A DNA stretch of 64,000 nt, taken from contig WHVD01000015.1 in assembly GCA_015178975.1 (NCBI GenBank), positions 496,001 through 560,000 on the forward strand. The letters are read 5' to 3'. The notes under the pieces are model-generated. The model did no database searches and was not told the DNA's origin. It saw only the letters and a list, made by a program, of their open reading frames with translations. The position numbers were made by a program, and so were the translations under genes. Of the stretch, positions 32,697 through 45,087 are shown piece by piece (position 1 is the first letter of the stretch; each line of letters opens with the position of its first letter). This DNA comes from Hysterangium stoloniferum (taxonomy: Eukaryota; Basidiomycota; Agaricomycetes; Hysterangiales; Hysterangiaceae).

Positions 32697-34232
32697 TTAC
32701 TGTAAAGCTGTCGCAGCATCCATCCATAAGTCCTTCTGACCCCACACGCTAGTGACTGCTGCAACAATCATCCAACACCCTGTTTCTCCCATACCAGTTA
32801 CCTTGGCAAATCAATGTCAATGGCGTGATAAACTGACGGGTTGAGTACATACCTTGGCAGAATTGGAAAGATTTTCTTCATGAAAAAACCTTTCCTCTTT
32901 AATTAATCTAAAAATCTCTCTTGCCAGATTTCGCAGGATACTTATTTCACTGCTCAATAATTGAGCATCCAAGCGAGCCAGCAAACCAAATATCCAACGC
33001 CCATGACTTTGTGTCAATTCATATGTGAGGAAAGTACTTGCCAGGACGTCGTCACGAGAATCTAGACATGCAGGTGGAAGGGGGAGGCGTGCGCGATCGA
33101 AATGACCTTGAATCCACTGAGTGAAGAATTTTAATAGTTGCAAAATCGTTTTCTGTGAATTGGTTGAGAAGGATATAAGGGTCTGATTAAAAAAGAGGCA
33201 AACACACTTACTTGATCAAGCAAAGACAGTATTCGAGGTGTAGGTTCTCTAGATAAATCTCCCTTAGCCATCTTCCTCGAAGCACCTTTGTTTGACGACG
33301 CAGTTCCCATTCTAGAAGTGACCCCATCATTTTGAGTGGAAGACACTCCTTTGAAAATCCCTCCTGCTTCGCTATCATTGGGAATTTCATTCAAAGTATC
33401 ATTGGCGCCACTAGGCTCATTCGTCAATTCTGCAGTGTCGTCATCGGGTTGAGCCCCACTTAATGGTTCCTCATCAATCTGCCAGCCTCGCATCTTTTCG
33501 CTTTTCCCGGAGACATCCATTTCAAACTCCCTCCTCTGCCGACCTTTCCCCTTTCCCTCTGAGTTGGGTATTCTATGCCATTCAGTATCACCTCGAAAGA
33601 AACCCCACCAACGGTCACGTTCGCGCATGTGGGGCAACGTCGGCTGAGATGAATCAGGGATAGATATATGGATGATTGACTGGCGCATATTCTGAAACGT
33701 ACAAGTCAGCATAGGAGGGGAAGTGCAAAACGGAAAAGGCATTTACAGCTCGTAAATTTCGAAATCGATCCTCGAAACATTCCTGCCATTCCGTGGAAGG
33801 GATTAAACCCTTAGATACAGAGGTCTCCATCGTTGTGTATTGGACAGGCGTCACTTGTGGGGAATCTGTGCTACCATAAGGATTGTGAACCCTCGTTACG
33901 AATGGCAATTTTCTCTCCTCTCTTCTGAAAAATAGACAGACCTTGAGTGCATAAATACAAAACGGCAACAATAAGAAGATAAAATTGGAGGTTGAAAATA
34001 CTCACCGCACAGTGAATAGATACTCCATTCCATCTTGTGGTAGACCATCGAAGGACTGCGGGAGATCTGCCACTGGCAGGACCGAATTTCCAAACTTGTG
34101 TGGCTCGTCCTCATCGTCAATATAACCCCCCTCTTCTTCATTGAGGCCGTCGTTCTGTTCTCCGTCTTCGGATTGATCAACATCTTGTTCTTCTTCAGCA
34201 GCTCTCTTGCGTTTGGCGGCGGACAAACTCAT
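32697..34232 (-). CDS. Gemin2/SIP1 family protein (SMN complex), 423 aa
   Basis: Gemin2 works with SMN to load Sm proteins on spliceosomal snRNAs. Five exons fit in frame (34232-34006, 33924-33747, 33691-33212, 33152-32849, 32779-32697) with introns of 81, 55, 59 and 69 nt. The N-terminus is basic then acidic. SIP1-domain landmarks are SFDGLPQDGMEYLFTVR (about residues 60-77), WQECFEDRFRNLR, and near the end a helix-rich part with HGRWIFGLLARLD. The C-terminus reads VWGQKDLWMDA in the predicted last exon, whose 5' splice site (GTACTC) is the least certain. It lies next to the repeat border and is transcribed towards it. Another in-frame ATG at 34262 is possible. Confidence 0.88.
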
Positions 34233-35237
34233 GATGGTTAAACAAGAATGAATGTGAGACACAGCACCGGGAGTTCGGGTTTCAACTTCCGATTACCTGT
34301 TTTTACTCTTGCTTTCCTGTTTGCCTCTAACCTCTAATCTCAGCTCTTATGGACCTGCTTCTGCCATTAATGCTTATGAACCTCGACTCCTTCTAGCTAT
34401 CAGCCGTCTGGGATTACGGGATTCCAACTATCCCTCTTTATTTGTATCGCTCATCAACCTCTGCAAAGTTCTTACATATTAAGCCTTATGGTCAAACTGC
34501 GCAAACACGTCTTAGATCCATGTATAATTATGAAAATGATAACCGACTGTCTCCACTCGGCGTGAGTTCTAAATGAGCCTGTGCTACTTGCAGTGGCCCA
34601 TAGCAGTGTTGATAACAGTGCTTCTCATAATCAAGCATGCTAGTTTGGGCGCAATGGAATCCTTTAGGCATCGTCCGAAGGTGACCAAATGCTTGCCATA
34701 CATGAAAAGCCTTCGCACGGCTTGGACTGACAGTTATCTTAATTATTATTCTGGCACGATTACTCTGGACCTTACTCTATTGCTGTGATCAGTCGTCTGC
34801 CTCTGAAACTTCAGTCGTACATGAAAGTACGTAATGGAAGGGTATACACATACTACTGTAATTCCGGGATTCAAATCTTTCAATCTTTGCTGGGATTTTT
34901 CTCGACTTCCGATTTTGGGAAAATTATGGCAGATTTTTTTGAACAATTTTATAGGCCATATATAGGGCTTGATATAGTTTCGCGATAATCCTCAGCTTGA
35001 AATATGGTTTTCACAAAATGAAGTATTCTACGTATGCAAGTCACCTTTTGCTGAACACATCAGATAAATATGTTTCATGTCAAGATCCAATACATCTACA
35101 GATACGGAACGAAGACACCATTGATCAGGAGTAGAAGGAATTGTGTTTGCCGATCAATTTAATGTCGGAGTTTGTCGGACTTCCGGGGCGAACCGAAAAG
35201 GACAATCCGATCTTGAACCTTTGCTTACACCTCAATC
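34233..35237. other. Divergent intergenic region, no gene seen
   Basis: About 1 kb between the start of the Gemin2 gene and the start of the next gene on the opposite strand, so it should contain both promoters. Small open frames lack supporting features. Confidence 0.5.
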
Positions 35238-35924
35238 ATGTTTCCCACTACTCCTAGCAAGAAAGTGTTTACCGACGACATGAAGAGCTCTATTGACACG
35301 TCCAACGCGCCCCGAGACACCCTGTAAGTTTCCCGTTCGCTCAAACGACGCGTCCTTGCTCACCATGTACCCCACGCTTCCCCCTTAGCATCCCAGAAGA
35401 CCTCAATCTCGCTCTTCAAAATCTCGGGTCACGAGTGCGCAAGAGTGAGTTTCTTGACCCTTGTAAGACGTCCAGCCCACGTTTGACACGCTTTAGGCGT
35501 GACTGAGGGGTATGCGACCCCACAAAACCCATCAACACCATTCTCCTCGCCAGCCAAACCAAGCACCGCGAACAACACCCTTACCCCTATATTCAGCAGT
35601 GCAAGGGACACGCTCAATTCTGTCTATTCTCCGGGGGGACCGCAGCTTCCACTCACACCGTCGCCTCGCAAGCGTTCTCGTGATCTAACAGACTGGGACT
35701 CCTACGACGACAACGTGACGCTGGAGTCGGAGGAGGATGAGATTGTGGTGATTTTGGGCCCTGATGCGAGCTCGGGTGTCGTGCGGCGCAAAATCAAGCC
35801 CCTAAAACGAACCCGAGCTTCCAGCTCCTTAGTTGACCCTTTCTCTCATACAGCACAACCCATGGCTCTTTCTGCGTCGTCTTCGATAGATAGTATGGAC
35901 GTGTGTGTAGAACCTACTATGTGA
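35238..35924 (+). CDS. Small basic/Ser-rich protein of unknown function, 189 aa
   Basis: Three exons (35238-35323, 35389-35444, 35497-35924) with consensus splice sites (GTAAGT/TTAG, GTGAGT/TTAG), all in frame. It starts MFPTTPSKKVF. The middle is Ser/Thr/Pro-rich with proline-directed phosphorylation-like sites (TPSPRKR). An acidic patch (ESEEDEIVVIL) and a basic stretch (RRKIKPLKRTR) follow, which suggests a nuclear, possibly cell-cycle-regulated protein. I do not recognise a domain. Intact splice structure argues that it is real. Confidence 0.7.
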
Positions 35925-36263
35925 TGTCTTTTTGATGTCTCGTGGATGCCATCTCTGTAACAATAGGTTCGTGCTTCTTTCCTGATAGCTCTAGATATTT
36001 TTCCTAAATTCGACGTAGCCACTACTAGCGCACACCTTGCTTTATGTTTCCCTCGTAACCGGACATTGTTTTGGACCTTGCTTTATCCTTTGTTTTGTTT
36101 AGGACCTTCTTTTGTTTTACTCGCCCAAATGTTCTATCATTAATGAAATAACAATTATTATTGCACCAATGAGGTCAAAATGACACCAATGAATACTGAT
36201 ACACTATTGATTTCCGCTAAACAATAAATATACTACAGCATACGACCCCTACTGGGTGTCTGT

Positions 36264-38431
36264 CTACTGATATTCCGCTCTAAGGTTTAACCGGTTGTTC
36301 TTAACAAAAGCCACCTTTTTGACCATAGCTGTGAAGATAGTCTTCGTGTTCTCATCCTCCCTCAGGTATGACTGGAACTTCTGAATGCAATCCTTCGTCG
36401 TGGTAATCTCCCGCTCCTTCAAGAACGCCACAATCATAGATTCATCCAGCGGCCGCTTGGGCCTCTTCCTTGGTTTTGCACCATCAACCGCCGACGCCGA
36501 CGCAGAGGCCGAGGGAGCGGATGCCTCATCCATCGCTTTACGTTTGAGGCTGGGACTGGCCGCGGGGACTGGGCTTCCCGGACGGCTTCCCGGTGCAGCA
36601 GGGCTGCCCGCACGACTCCCGCTTCCGGTGCCAACCACCGGACTTGACGCGCGGCTCGCCAGGGGACTGCCCGCCCGACTGCCAGTATTAGGGAGCGGTT
36701 TTAACTTCGGTACTTTCGGGCTAGTGGCGCGTTTGGCTACAACAGCGTTGCCAAGACCAGGAGAATTGGCTCGGGAGGTTGAAGCTTGAGGGCGAGGAGG
36801 CTGGAGAGTCTTTCCAGTGGGGGTAGTGGCGGATTTGGAGGGACGGGGCGTTTGAGTACGATTTGCGGCTAGGGCAGAGGGGGTGGGAGTTGCGGTGCCG
36901 CTGGGTGGCTGCGAGGCAGACTGTGATTGGTCAATGACAGCGGGACCCTCCTGAGTGGCAGGAGGGACTTCTTCGTCCGACTCCGCTTCTTCCTTCGGGA
37001 GACTCAGCCTGGAATTCTGCTACTAAGCGAAGTATAAAACTTACGGGAAGGTAAGGGTTGCCTTCGTCGTCACTATCGTATGCCTCATTCTTCTCCGTTT
37101 TTTGCACCAACTTTCTGAGCGCTTTTCCAGCTCCAGTCAAAGCATTGAACTCTTCCTCTTCCTCTTCACCGTCACCCTTAACATTTTGGTACCCTCGCTT
37201 GATACGTTCCTAAAACGCATGTATTGTAAGCCACCTGTAGGCAAAACCTCAACGAAGAAATTGCCAACCTCCATTTCTTTCAACTCTTCATCCTCGCCAT
37301 CTGCCTCAATCTTTTCATCATCATCGGCAGGGTCTTCCGAATATTCATTCTCGTCAGGATCACCCTCCTGACCCATTTCGCGTTTCCGCTTTTTCCGTAA
37401 AAATTTCTGCTCCTCGTCATCATCATCGCCATCGAAAAGATCATCATCTCCGTGGTCGACAGTGCGGAGAGAAGTGCCACCTTCATCGTCGAAACCCATA
37501 GCTGAGGCTCCCGCTTCTGACTTTTCACGTTTAAGAGTGTTGAGAGTAGCCTCAGATGGTCCTGTACCATTGGCAGCTTTCTTTCGCATCAGCCAACGCT
37601 CGGGATCTTTATTCTTTTGAGCCCTAGCATACTAGCACATGAGTTTAATCAGTATAATTGCAAAATGAATGATTAGGAACAACTTACTTCAGCTTCCGCT
37701 TCCGCTGCGCCTAATATCTTATACGTCGGCCGTTTTTGAAACTTGTACCACCGATGCATTGGAACGAATTGAAACTGGGTGCCCATTGGGACGAGAAGAC
37801 CATGGGTCTCCGACTTTGTGGGGTCGTCGAGATGCCCAACCCAAACTTGACCATTTGGACCGCTCTCCTCCAAGACCCATGGGTATCGTTCTTCACGCCG
37901 TAGCTTCTTTGTTTCTGGCTCGACTTCAAAGACCTGTCGTGTCTTTTTCTTGAACATCTGCTTTCCCTTTCCCTTGCCATTCTTGGCCTGTGCAGTGCCA
38001 TTGGCTTTCGTTGTGGCCCCACCCGGGGGCGGCACCTTGCCATCCGGACCAACCATAACAATCTTGCCGTCCACTCCAATAACAGGCTTGCCGTCGGGAC
38101 CTTGCATGGGGGTAAGTTCAATCGCAACTGGTTCGTCTCCAGCGGTATTGTCTGGGGGCCTGTAGTCTTTACGATTCAACTTGACAGGACCATTCCATCT
38201 GGTCAAGTCAACCTCCTTCCCCCTCGACTCGAATTTCATAACGTCGTATTTCCAACCACGACGGGATGAGGATATAATCTGGAAATCAGTGTAGGACCCT
38301 GTGGGTGTAGCATCTTCGTCTTCCTCGACCTTCGGCGGGGGACGCGGAGGGGCACGAGGACGAGGGCGAGGTTTTCGCTCTACGGCTGCTGCGAGCTCCT
38401 TCTTTAAGGGTTTGTGGAACATGCCCGACAT
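36264..38431 (-). CDS. Transcription initiation factor IIF subunit alpha (TFIIF alpha, RAP74/Tfg1)
   Basis: TFIIF alpha binds RNA polymerase II, stabilises the preinitiation complex and helps start-site selection and early elongation. Four exons: 38431-37688, 37631-37269, 37209-37045, 36992-36264, with introns of 56, 59 and 52 nt; 666 aa. The N-terminal dimerisation domain includes YTDFQIISSSRRGWKYDVMKF and the later PWVLEE...VPMHRWYKFQKRPTY. A long acidic and Ser/Pro/Ala-rich linker follows (about residues 270-560). The C-terminal winged helix begins PLDESMIVAFLKEREITT and ends LNLRAEYQ. The third intron uses an unusual AAG acceptor, chosen because it is the only one that keeps frame at normal intron size. 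Confidence 0.92.
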
Positions 38432-39114
38432 GGTGGCGGCGGCGGAAGAGGTGGTGGTGGATGCAGGTCAACTGTATCGGTGCGCGTCCACACGCGTCCA
38501 CAATGACTACCTGAACAAAAGGAACATAACATTAAGACAAGTCATAATATCATTTGCAATTAATATAGATCAAGAAACAATATATTATATTGCATAAAAG
38601 ATCGTTATCTTGCATGTTTTTATAAATAAAGTAAAACGCCGTCGAAAATGCAGGAGCCTGGGAGATCGAAGTTGACTTGGAATGTTAATGCTAGAAGTGC
38701 CCTGGAATGTTGAAGAAGTGGAATTCCCTTTAAGTAGCGATCCTACTAACCAGCCTCATTTAAGCCTCATTGCAGTCCACAATCTGTATGATATATTCAT
38801 AGCCGTTGGTAGAATCGACCTAGGCGCTGGACAAAAGGACTCGGTGCGTCAGTCTTGACCAGAAAATAAATAAGTCAATAAACTTTTACGATCGACCGGA
38901 TTGTCTGGAATATTTTATGATCAGCTGCGTTTCTAAAAATAAAAGTAACTCCTGCCGAGGTTCGATTCGAACTGTGCGATCAGCGATTACATACGCGATT
39001 GTAGCCTTTCTCCTTTGAGTTTGTTTTCGTTTCAGACTACCACGGTCTCTTCTGGCCTCGTTCTACTCAGTGCCTAGCTACTAGTCAGGCCGCCCTCACG
39101 CTCTCTAGCCTATA
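38432..39114. other. Divergent promoter region, no gene seen
   Basis: Spacer between two head-to-head genes. A tRNA-like GGTTCGATTCGAAC palindrome at about 38959-38972 was considered and rejected as a tRNA. Confidence 0.5.
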
Positions 39115-41134
39115 ATGAAACACTCGTTACTATTCTCATGTCTCCCTTTCTCTGTCTCTGCCATTATTCTCCCTTTTCGCCAGGTCAAACGCTCAAGTAA
39201 TAACCGCTTTGGTTCGATCCAGTCCGCAGCAGTCAGTAATGCAGCAGGAACCTCCAATGGCCCCCAAGTTTTGAACTTGACGTGAGTGTCCGTCTCATTG
39301 TTCTTACCCTGTGAGATTAAATCATCGGTAATTAGCGACACGAATGCATGTACCATTTCTTTTTTCTTACGAATGCTTGTTTACCATCATATAGGACCTA
39401 TTATATATTGCCAACGTCACCGTTGGTGGTCAGGTTTATCCTGTCCAGCTAGACACCGGCTCCTCAGATCTATGGGTGACAGTCGACAAAAATGCCAAAA
39501 TAAATAGCACTGGTCTTTCCTACAAGATCTCTTACAACGTTGGATTCGCTGCCGGTACTATTGCGATTGATCCTGTCGAGTTTGCCGGGTTCGTCGCCTG
39601 TGCATCTCCGTCAGTCTGCGCATTGACTAACATTCTCGCACCAGTTTCCGAGTCGAAAAGCAGGCCTACTTGGCCGCAGATAATGTCCAAAATTCTGTTC
39701 TGCAACTGGGAGCCAAAGGGGTCCTTGGAACGAGCTTCACCAGGCTGTCGGGCATTGATTACGCTGTCAACGCCACGGGCAATTCGTGGGGGCGAAGTTT
39801 GCTTTTTAACATTTTTGCTTTGAATCCAAATGAACCCAATTTTATGGCGTACTCCTTACAGCGAAACTTGGATCCCGATCAAGATGTCGAGGGTCTATTT
39901 ACCATAGGTTTGTACCCTCATGCACGGCGTATTGATTTACCATCTGACACCCACAAGGCGAATATGCTCCGCAATATGCAGGTGTCGCTAAGACACCACC
40001 TATTCCACTTTTCCCCGATACGAATCCCGCACGTTGGACGTTTTTAATGGACTCCATTATTGCCAATGGTCAAACTATTGCTGTGAGCAGCGTTGTATCT
40101 GGTGCACCGGCAGGGAAGGCAGTCGCTCTTGTAGACACCGGAACCTCGTATAAGTGAGCTATGCAAGCTATCATCAATGTATGAAGTTTCTGATCTGTCT
40201 TAGCTACGCGCCGCCACAGATCGTTCAAGCCATATATAGTTCCGTCCCCGGTGCTACATTCAACACGGAACAAAATCAATGGGAGATCCCCTGCAGTACC
40301 GAGGTAGACATCAGTATTGTTATTGGGTTTGTCTTTTCGTTGTTTTACATGATGTTCGCTTATTACTTATTCTCCAGTGGTCGTCAATTCAACATTCATC
40401 CTTTAGATGTCGTTCAGACCGACCCAAATAATCCTGGCAGCTGCTTTGGTGCTTTCTTGCCACAAGCTACCTCTACTGCTACATCCTCTGAATTAGACAT
40501 CCTCCTCGGAGCGGCCTTCTTGCGTTCGTGCTACTCCGTATTCGACTTCGGCGATTTTCTTCCCGGAGACTCCTTGGAAATGGGCAAGCCCTACATTCAG
40601 CTATGGTCGCTGGTCGAAGACGGCGCGGAAGCCAGCGCTGATTTCCACCAAGTCCGAGGCGGCACGGCGAATAACACTTTCCTCAGTAACGCAGGCGTTA
40701 ACACACCTTCAAACTCGACGGCGTCTGCTAGTGGCAGTAGCAGTACCAGTTCTGGGACTTCGAGTGCGAATATAAACTCTCTCGAGGCCAAGGTTGACAA
40801 AATCTATAAATTTGCACCTGCGTTGTTCGCGTTAACAGCGGTCAACATCCTCGTTCTTCTCGTCGTTCTTATTTTGGCCGCATCGCGTTTCTGTACCCGT
40901 CGAAAGCGGAAGACACGGTCTAGGGGCAATGCGATGCCTGTGCCTACCTCTGACCCAGCAGAGCCGAGTCCTGAGCCAGGTTCTTTCATTCCCTTGCAGC
41001 GGCCTAACGCACCTGGCTTGTCGGATTATCGCCCTGTGTCCATGGGAGAGACACTCCGCGGCTCGATGTATAATGACTCCTTGAAGTCGCCAGGGTACGG
41101 TCCGGACAGGAGATACAGTGATGTTCCAGAGTAG
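39115..41134 (+). CDS. Pepsin-type (A1) aspartic protease with C-terminal membrane anchor
   Basis: A secretory-pathway peptidase. It has an N-terminal signal peptide (MKHSLLFSCLPFSVSAIILP), first active-site motif DTGSSDLWV, second motif DTGTSY, and flap-region spacing typical of A1 proteases. A Ser/Thr-rich stalk (near 40730-40770) precedes a transmembrane helix (NILVLLVVLILAASRF, about 40840-40890) and a basic then Pro/Ser-rich cytoplasmic tail. Exons 2-6 (39395-39588, 39645-39907, 39958-40153, 40204-40326, 40378-41134) fit exactly. The first junction is uncertain: the strong donor GTGAGT at 39282 breaks frame, while GTTTTG at 39268 keeps it (561 aa). The anchor suggests a cell-surface, yapsin-like role. 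Confidence 0.87.
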
Positions 41135-41426
41135 GAAAGCGATTTGAGAGAGCAGCGGAGGTGTGGAGAGGACAAAATATTGTACATTCATAATATCTAT
41201 TACACGGACTATTTGGTTCATGGGTTTTTTTTTTTTCTTATAAATAGTTTTTCTTTGTTTTCCTAATGACATTGTTTGAGCCAGCCTGTGCGTGAGTCGG
41301 ACCGATTGAACCCGAAGTCACATGCACTATGACATGAGTGTTCACTGGCATAGACGGTGGGAAACGCCGTTATTATTAAAATGAGTTGATCACCTTCAGA
41401 ATTTCTGTCTTACGCTCAGTAAGGTG
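41135..41426. other. Intergenic spacer
   Basis: About 290 bp between two tandem genes. A T-rich run near 41225-41237 may belong to the 3' end of the protease transcript. No gene seen. Confidence 0.5.
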
Positions 41427-43695
41427 ATGGCATCCAAAGCGAGTAGAGCAACGATTTTTCGCCTCATGAACGCGACGCGGCACGGCTCTTGTCCGTGCCA
41501 TGGTCATGGTCATGGTGGCCACAATGGGCCCCATGTCAATCCTATGAACCAGCTTCGTGCACTCGCGACACCCACAGACATGCCCCAGAAGGAGTACGCA
41601 TTCGAGGTATGTGCCGGAGACCCAATTTCAGGCTCATGGCCATGGCTCATGACACTGGGGTTGTAAACTCGCACTTGACACGGTAATTAATGGTTTGGAT
41701 GTAGGTCGCGGCGTCGAACTTGCGCTTTGGAGAGGGCGTGACGGCGGAGGTGGGCATGGATCTCGCGAATATGAAAGCCAGGAAGGTGTGTAGTGTTGTC
41801 GTTTATTCATGCGCTGTGGTACATTGGACGCGCCAACCCAGTTCATGCCCAGGTTGCAGTGTTTACAGACCGCAACGTTGCAAAGCTGCTTCCCATGAAG
41901 ACTGTACGTAGATCTCAGGCGACCCGGCGCGTTGAAACATAGATAAATCTGCGTATGCAATGCAGGCTATACATGCTCTTGAGACACAAGGTACTCTGCA
42001 GTACGAAGTCTACGACAATGTCTCTGTCGAGCCGACCGAGGCCAGCTGGCGAGATGCAATCGCCTGGGCCAGGAATGGAGACTATAGCCATTTTCTGGCG
42101 TACGTCAAATATACTAATACTCCATGTGCCGAATTATCCAGCTCACGCCCGCCTACGTAGTGTTGGAGGCGGAAGTGTGATTGACACCGCCAAAGCCGCG
42201 AATTTGTAAGAACTCGCTCGTGTATTACCCTGACGTGCTGTTTTGTTTATGCTGAGTGGGCAGATTTACTGTCTACAAAGACGCGGACATGATGGATTTC
42301 ATCAATGCTCCCATCGGAAAAGGTCTGCCAATCGGCGAAACCTTGCGGCCGCTCATTGCAGGTAAGCACATACTTAAGCTCACACTTTTATTCCGATTGC
42401 CAGTCCTTTGCAGTCCCAACGTAAAGGAAATTTAATTATTAAATGTGCTACAGTGTGTTCATACATAATTCATGTAGGACCGCTGGAACGGGAAGTGAGA
42501 CCACTGGCGCAGCCATTGTCGACATAACTTCGAGGAACTTTAAGACTGGCATTGCTAGTCGTGCTTTACGTCCCATATTGGGTATCGTCGACACGCTCAA
42601 CACGGATTCGTGTCCGACACAAGTTCATATTAGCTCTGGTCTCGACGTTGTATGTCCTTCAACACCCATTATGTCTCGATAAACCGGTGATAATGATGCA
42701 ATATGCAGCTTTTCCACGCTTTGGAGAGCTACACTGCTATTCCGTGAGTGAAATCCATCACACTACCCCAAAAGCACGCGCCAACCCTGCTCATAGATAC
42801 TATGAACGGATGCCTCGCCCAAAAAATCCGATGCAGCGACCTGGTACATCTCTGTCTTGCCAATCTTGCAACTGCCGTTTAATATATGCTTTTCTCAGCG
42901 TATCAAGGTAGTAATGACGTCTCTGACATCTTCAGCACGTGGGCTTTGAAACAAGCCGTGACCTACTTGCCACGGATCGCCAAGAACAGAGAAGATACAG
43001 AAGCAAAACGGCAGATGCTGTGTGTCAAGTCCATTTTTGATTTTATTGATAACTGCTGACTGCACGGTGGCCATAGTCTTGCGGCAACATTCGCTGGTAT
43101 CGGGTTTGGAAATGCTGGTGTCCATCTATGCCATGGAATGAGTTATCCGGTGTGTACTTCCAATATTGGTTTTATTTAGCAAAGTTTAGTATTCTTCATT
43201 AGATTTCGGGCTTGAACAAGACTGGGCCGAAGTACAAGCATCCTGAATATTTGACGCCTTACCCTATCATTCCGCACGGCATCAGGTGAGCACCATCACT
43301 CCTCCACATTTCTTACGTTTACATCAATACGTCTTAGTGTTGCTCTTACTGGCCCCTCCGTGTTCCGATTCACAGCTCCATCCTCGCCGTCTCGCCACCG
43401 AGAGGCGCTCGCCCTCTTCCACCACACTACGCCTTCCGATCCCAGCATCGCACGTATACCCGACGAGTCCATTGGCAGCGAACTTTTTGATGCTATCGCA
43501 CGCTTCCTGGATGGACTTGGCCTCCCGCGCGGTCTTGCGGCCATCGGTTACTCGCCCAACGACCTCGACAGGCTCGTCGAAGGCACAATTCCCCAGCGCC
43601 GCGTATTGGACTTGGCACCTGGAATTGGAAACGTCTCTGACGATGATGGAAGGGAACATTTGCGAGCCATTTTGGAGGGCGCGATGAGCTATTGA
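41427..43695 (+). CDS. Hydroxyacid-oxoacid transhydrogenase, mitochondrial (Fe-dependent ADH family, ADHFE1-like)
   Basis: Couples oxidation of hydroxy acids such as 4-hydroxybutyrate to reduction of 2-oxoglutarate. Fourteen exons join in frame to 494 aa: 41427-41606, 41705-41785, 41853-41903, 41966-42099, 42161-42205, 42264-42361, 42414-42420, 42478-42649, 42709-42743, 42797-42843, 42899-43019, 43077-43149, 43203-43285, 43338-43695. Exon 7 is a 7-nt microexon. Motifs: a His/Gly-rich N-terminus that may serve import, [14 protein letters not shown] (nucleotide binding), [11 protein letters not shown], and metal-ligand His residues in LFHALESY and HLCHGMSYP. Every splice site is GT...AG. A decayed copy of its last exon lies 1.4 kb downstream. 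Confidence 0.93.
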
Positions 43696-44078
43696 TTGAA
43701 ATGACTCTTACAGTGGTGTCCCATCACATTGTGTAATTGAAATCCCATGGATATACAGTGTCGTTTTGTGTACGCTACGTTGTTTGTGGGCAAAGTATTC
43801 AAGAAAAGACTGATTTGTGCTTTCCCTGTTACCCCCTCGGCCCATCGGGATGTCACGGGATATATGCGCTAGGTTCCCCCCAACAAGGAATGTGCTTCCC
43901 ACAAACAATCCTAGTTTAGAATATGATATTCCGTAACAATCCGCTCCCAAGTTCTATTGGAGTCTGAGGCACCTTATTTTATGTTCGGAGACACGTCAAC
44001 TCAACTGCACGGACACGTTTCGATGCCGATCCAAGGTATATAATATTTTCCCTTCGCAATTAGTTACCTCGTTCCGCT
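43696..44078. other. Intergenic spacer
   Basis: About 380 bp with no gene. A TATAATA sequence at 44038-44044, about 35 bp before the next ATG, may be a core promoter. Confidence 0.45.
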
Positions 44079-44818
44079 ATGAAATTCTCAAATCTAGCAA
44101 CCTCAGCATTCTCACTCAGTTCATTGTGTGTATTGACTACCCATGCCGTTCCTACCTGGGACACGTTCGCCTCGTGGGAATCAATAGGAGTGCTGGTACC
44201 AGGGACAACAATAATTCATGCTAATCACCCCATCCCATCCATCGCTAGAAGGCCTCATTATTTACGCGCGGGTGGCCCAGAAGGTAAGATATTATCTCCC
44301 CACATTTTTCAGGCTGTAAACTCACACTTTCGAAGGTGCCGATTCGAACGCCACAGCAACAGAGTGGAACCACACAGAATATGGCCCACCCTCGCGTTTC
44401 CTCGTGTCCAACGGAAGCCTATACCAAATCATAAACCAGACGCACATGCTCTATGCCAACCTCGCGAATGCGACAGATGAAATAGCCACGCGAAATGGAA
44501 ATTGGTGGACTGCCCGGAACGTGTTTAGACTCCAGCTGTCTAAAAGTAAGTCTAGGTTCGCAGAAGGCACCTGGGCTTGGGTTGCGGGCAAGTTGCAATT
44601 TACCATGGGCATTCTGTCGAATGAGGGATTTTTTTACAAGTGTGTGGAATCGAACGGCGATGCTAATGTGTATCTTCCCATGGACGAGTGAGTTAATTTG
44701 GGTGTTTTATACGTACATATAATTTTAACTTGTCATTGATAATTTGCTCTGCAGTACAGGAGTACCTGACTGGTGTGAGCCTCTGACGCTGATATCAGAT
44801 GTGGAGCAAGTACACTAA
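44079..44818 (+). CDS. Small secreted protein, 206 aa, unknown function
   Basis: Three exons (44079-44283, 44336-44687, 44755-44818) fit in frame with GTAAGA, GTGAGT donors and AG acceptors. The N-terminus is a signal peptide (MKFSNLATSAFSLSSLCVLT, then THAVPTW). The mature part has several N-glycosylation sequons (NAT, NGS, NQT, NAT) and few Cys. I recognise no domain. It is likely extracellular; a role in cell wall or environment interaction is only a guess. Confidence 0.75.
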
Positions 44819-45087
44819 GAGCAAAAATAATCGCTATAGATTTATTTTATGAATAGTGTATAGCCGTATGCAGATAAGTTTTGCACTCTGTTTTTTGCAA
44901 TGTTTTTAGCGCTCTCATATAGTGATATTTCCTACATTTGGTACAATAATGGAAAAGGTTTTTTAATATTATAAAAATGACTTACGCGGAGAGATATGAT
45001 CAAAAAAGCTCGCTGGGCTGCAGACTAACTCCCACTCTCTGCCCTCGGAGAGTGGGTCCTGTGCTATTTATCTGCACAAGTTGGTCT
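44819..45087. other. AT-rich intergenic spacer
   Basis: No gene seen. An inverted pair CCCACTCTC/GAGAGTGGG lies at about 45029-45056 and could form a small hairpin. Confidence 0.4.

Noticed and set aside
36385..36789. Plus-strand frame rich in Ala/Gly/Arg
   Set aside because: Shadow of the Ser/Pro/Ala-rich linker of TFIIF alpha on the opposite strand.
38940..39010. tRNA-like GGTTCGATTCGAAC sequence
   Set aside because: Only a short palindrome. On neither strand do the flanks give a T stem, anticodon stem and acceptor stem that pair.
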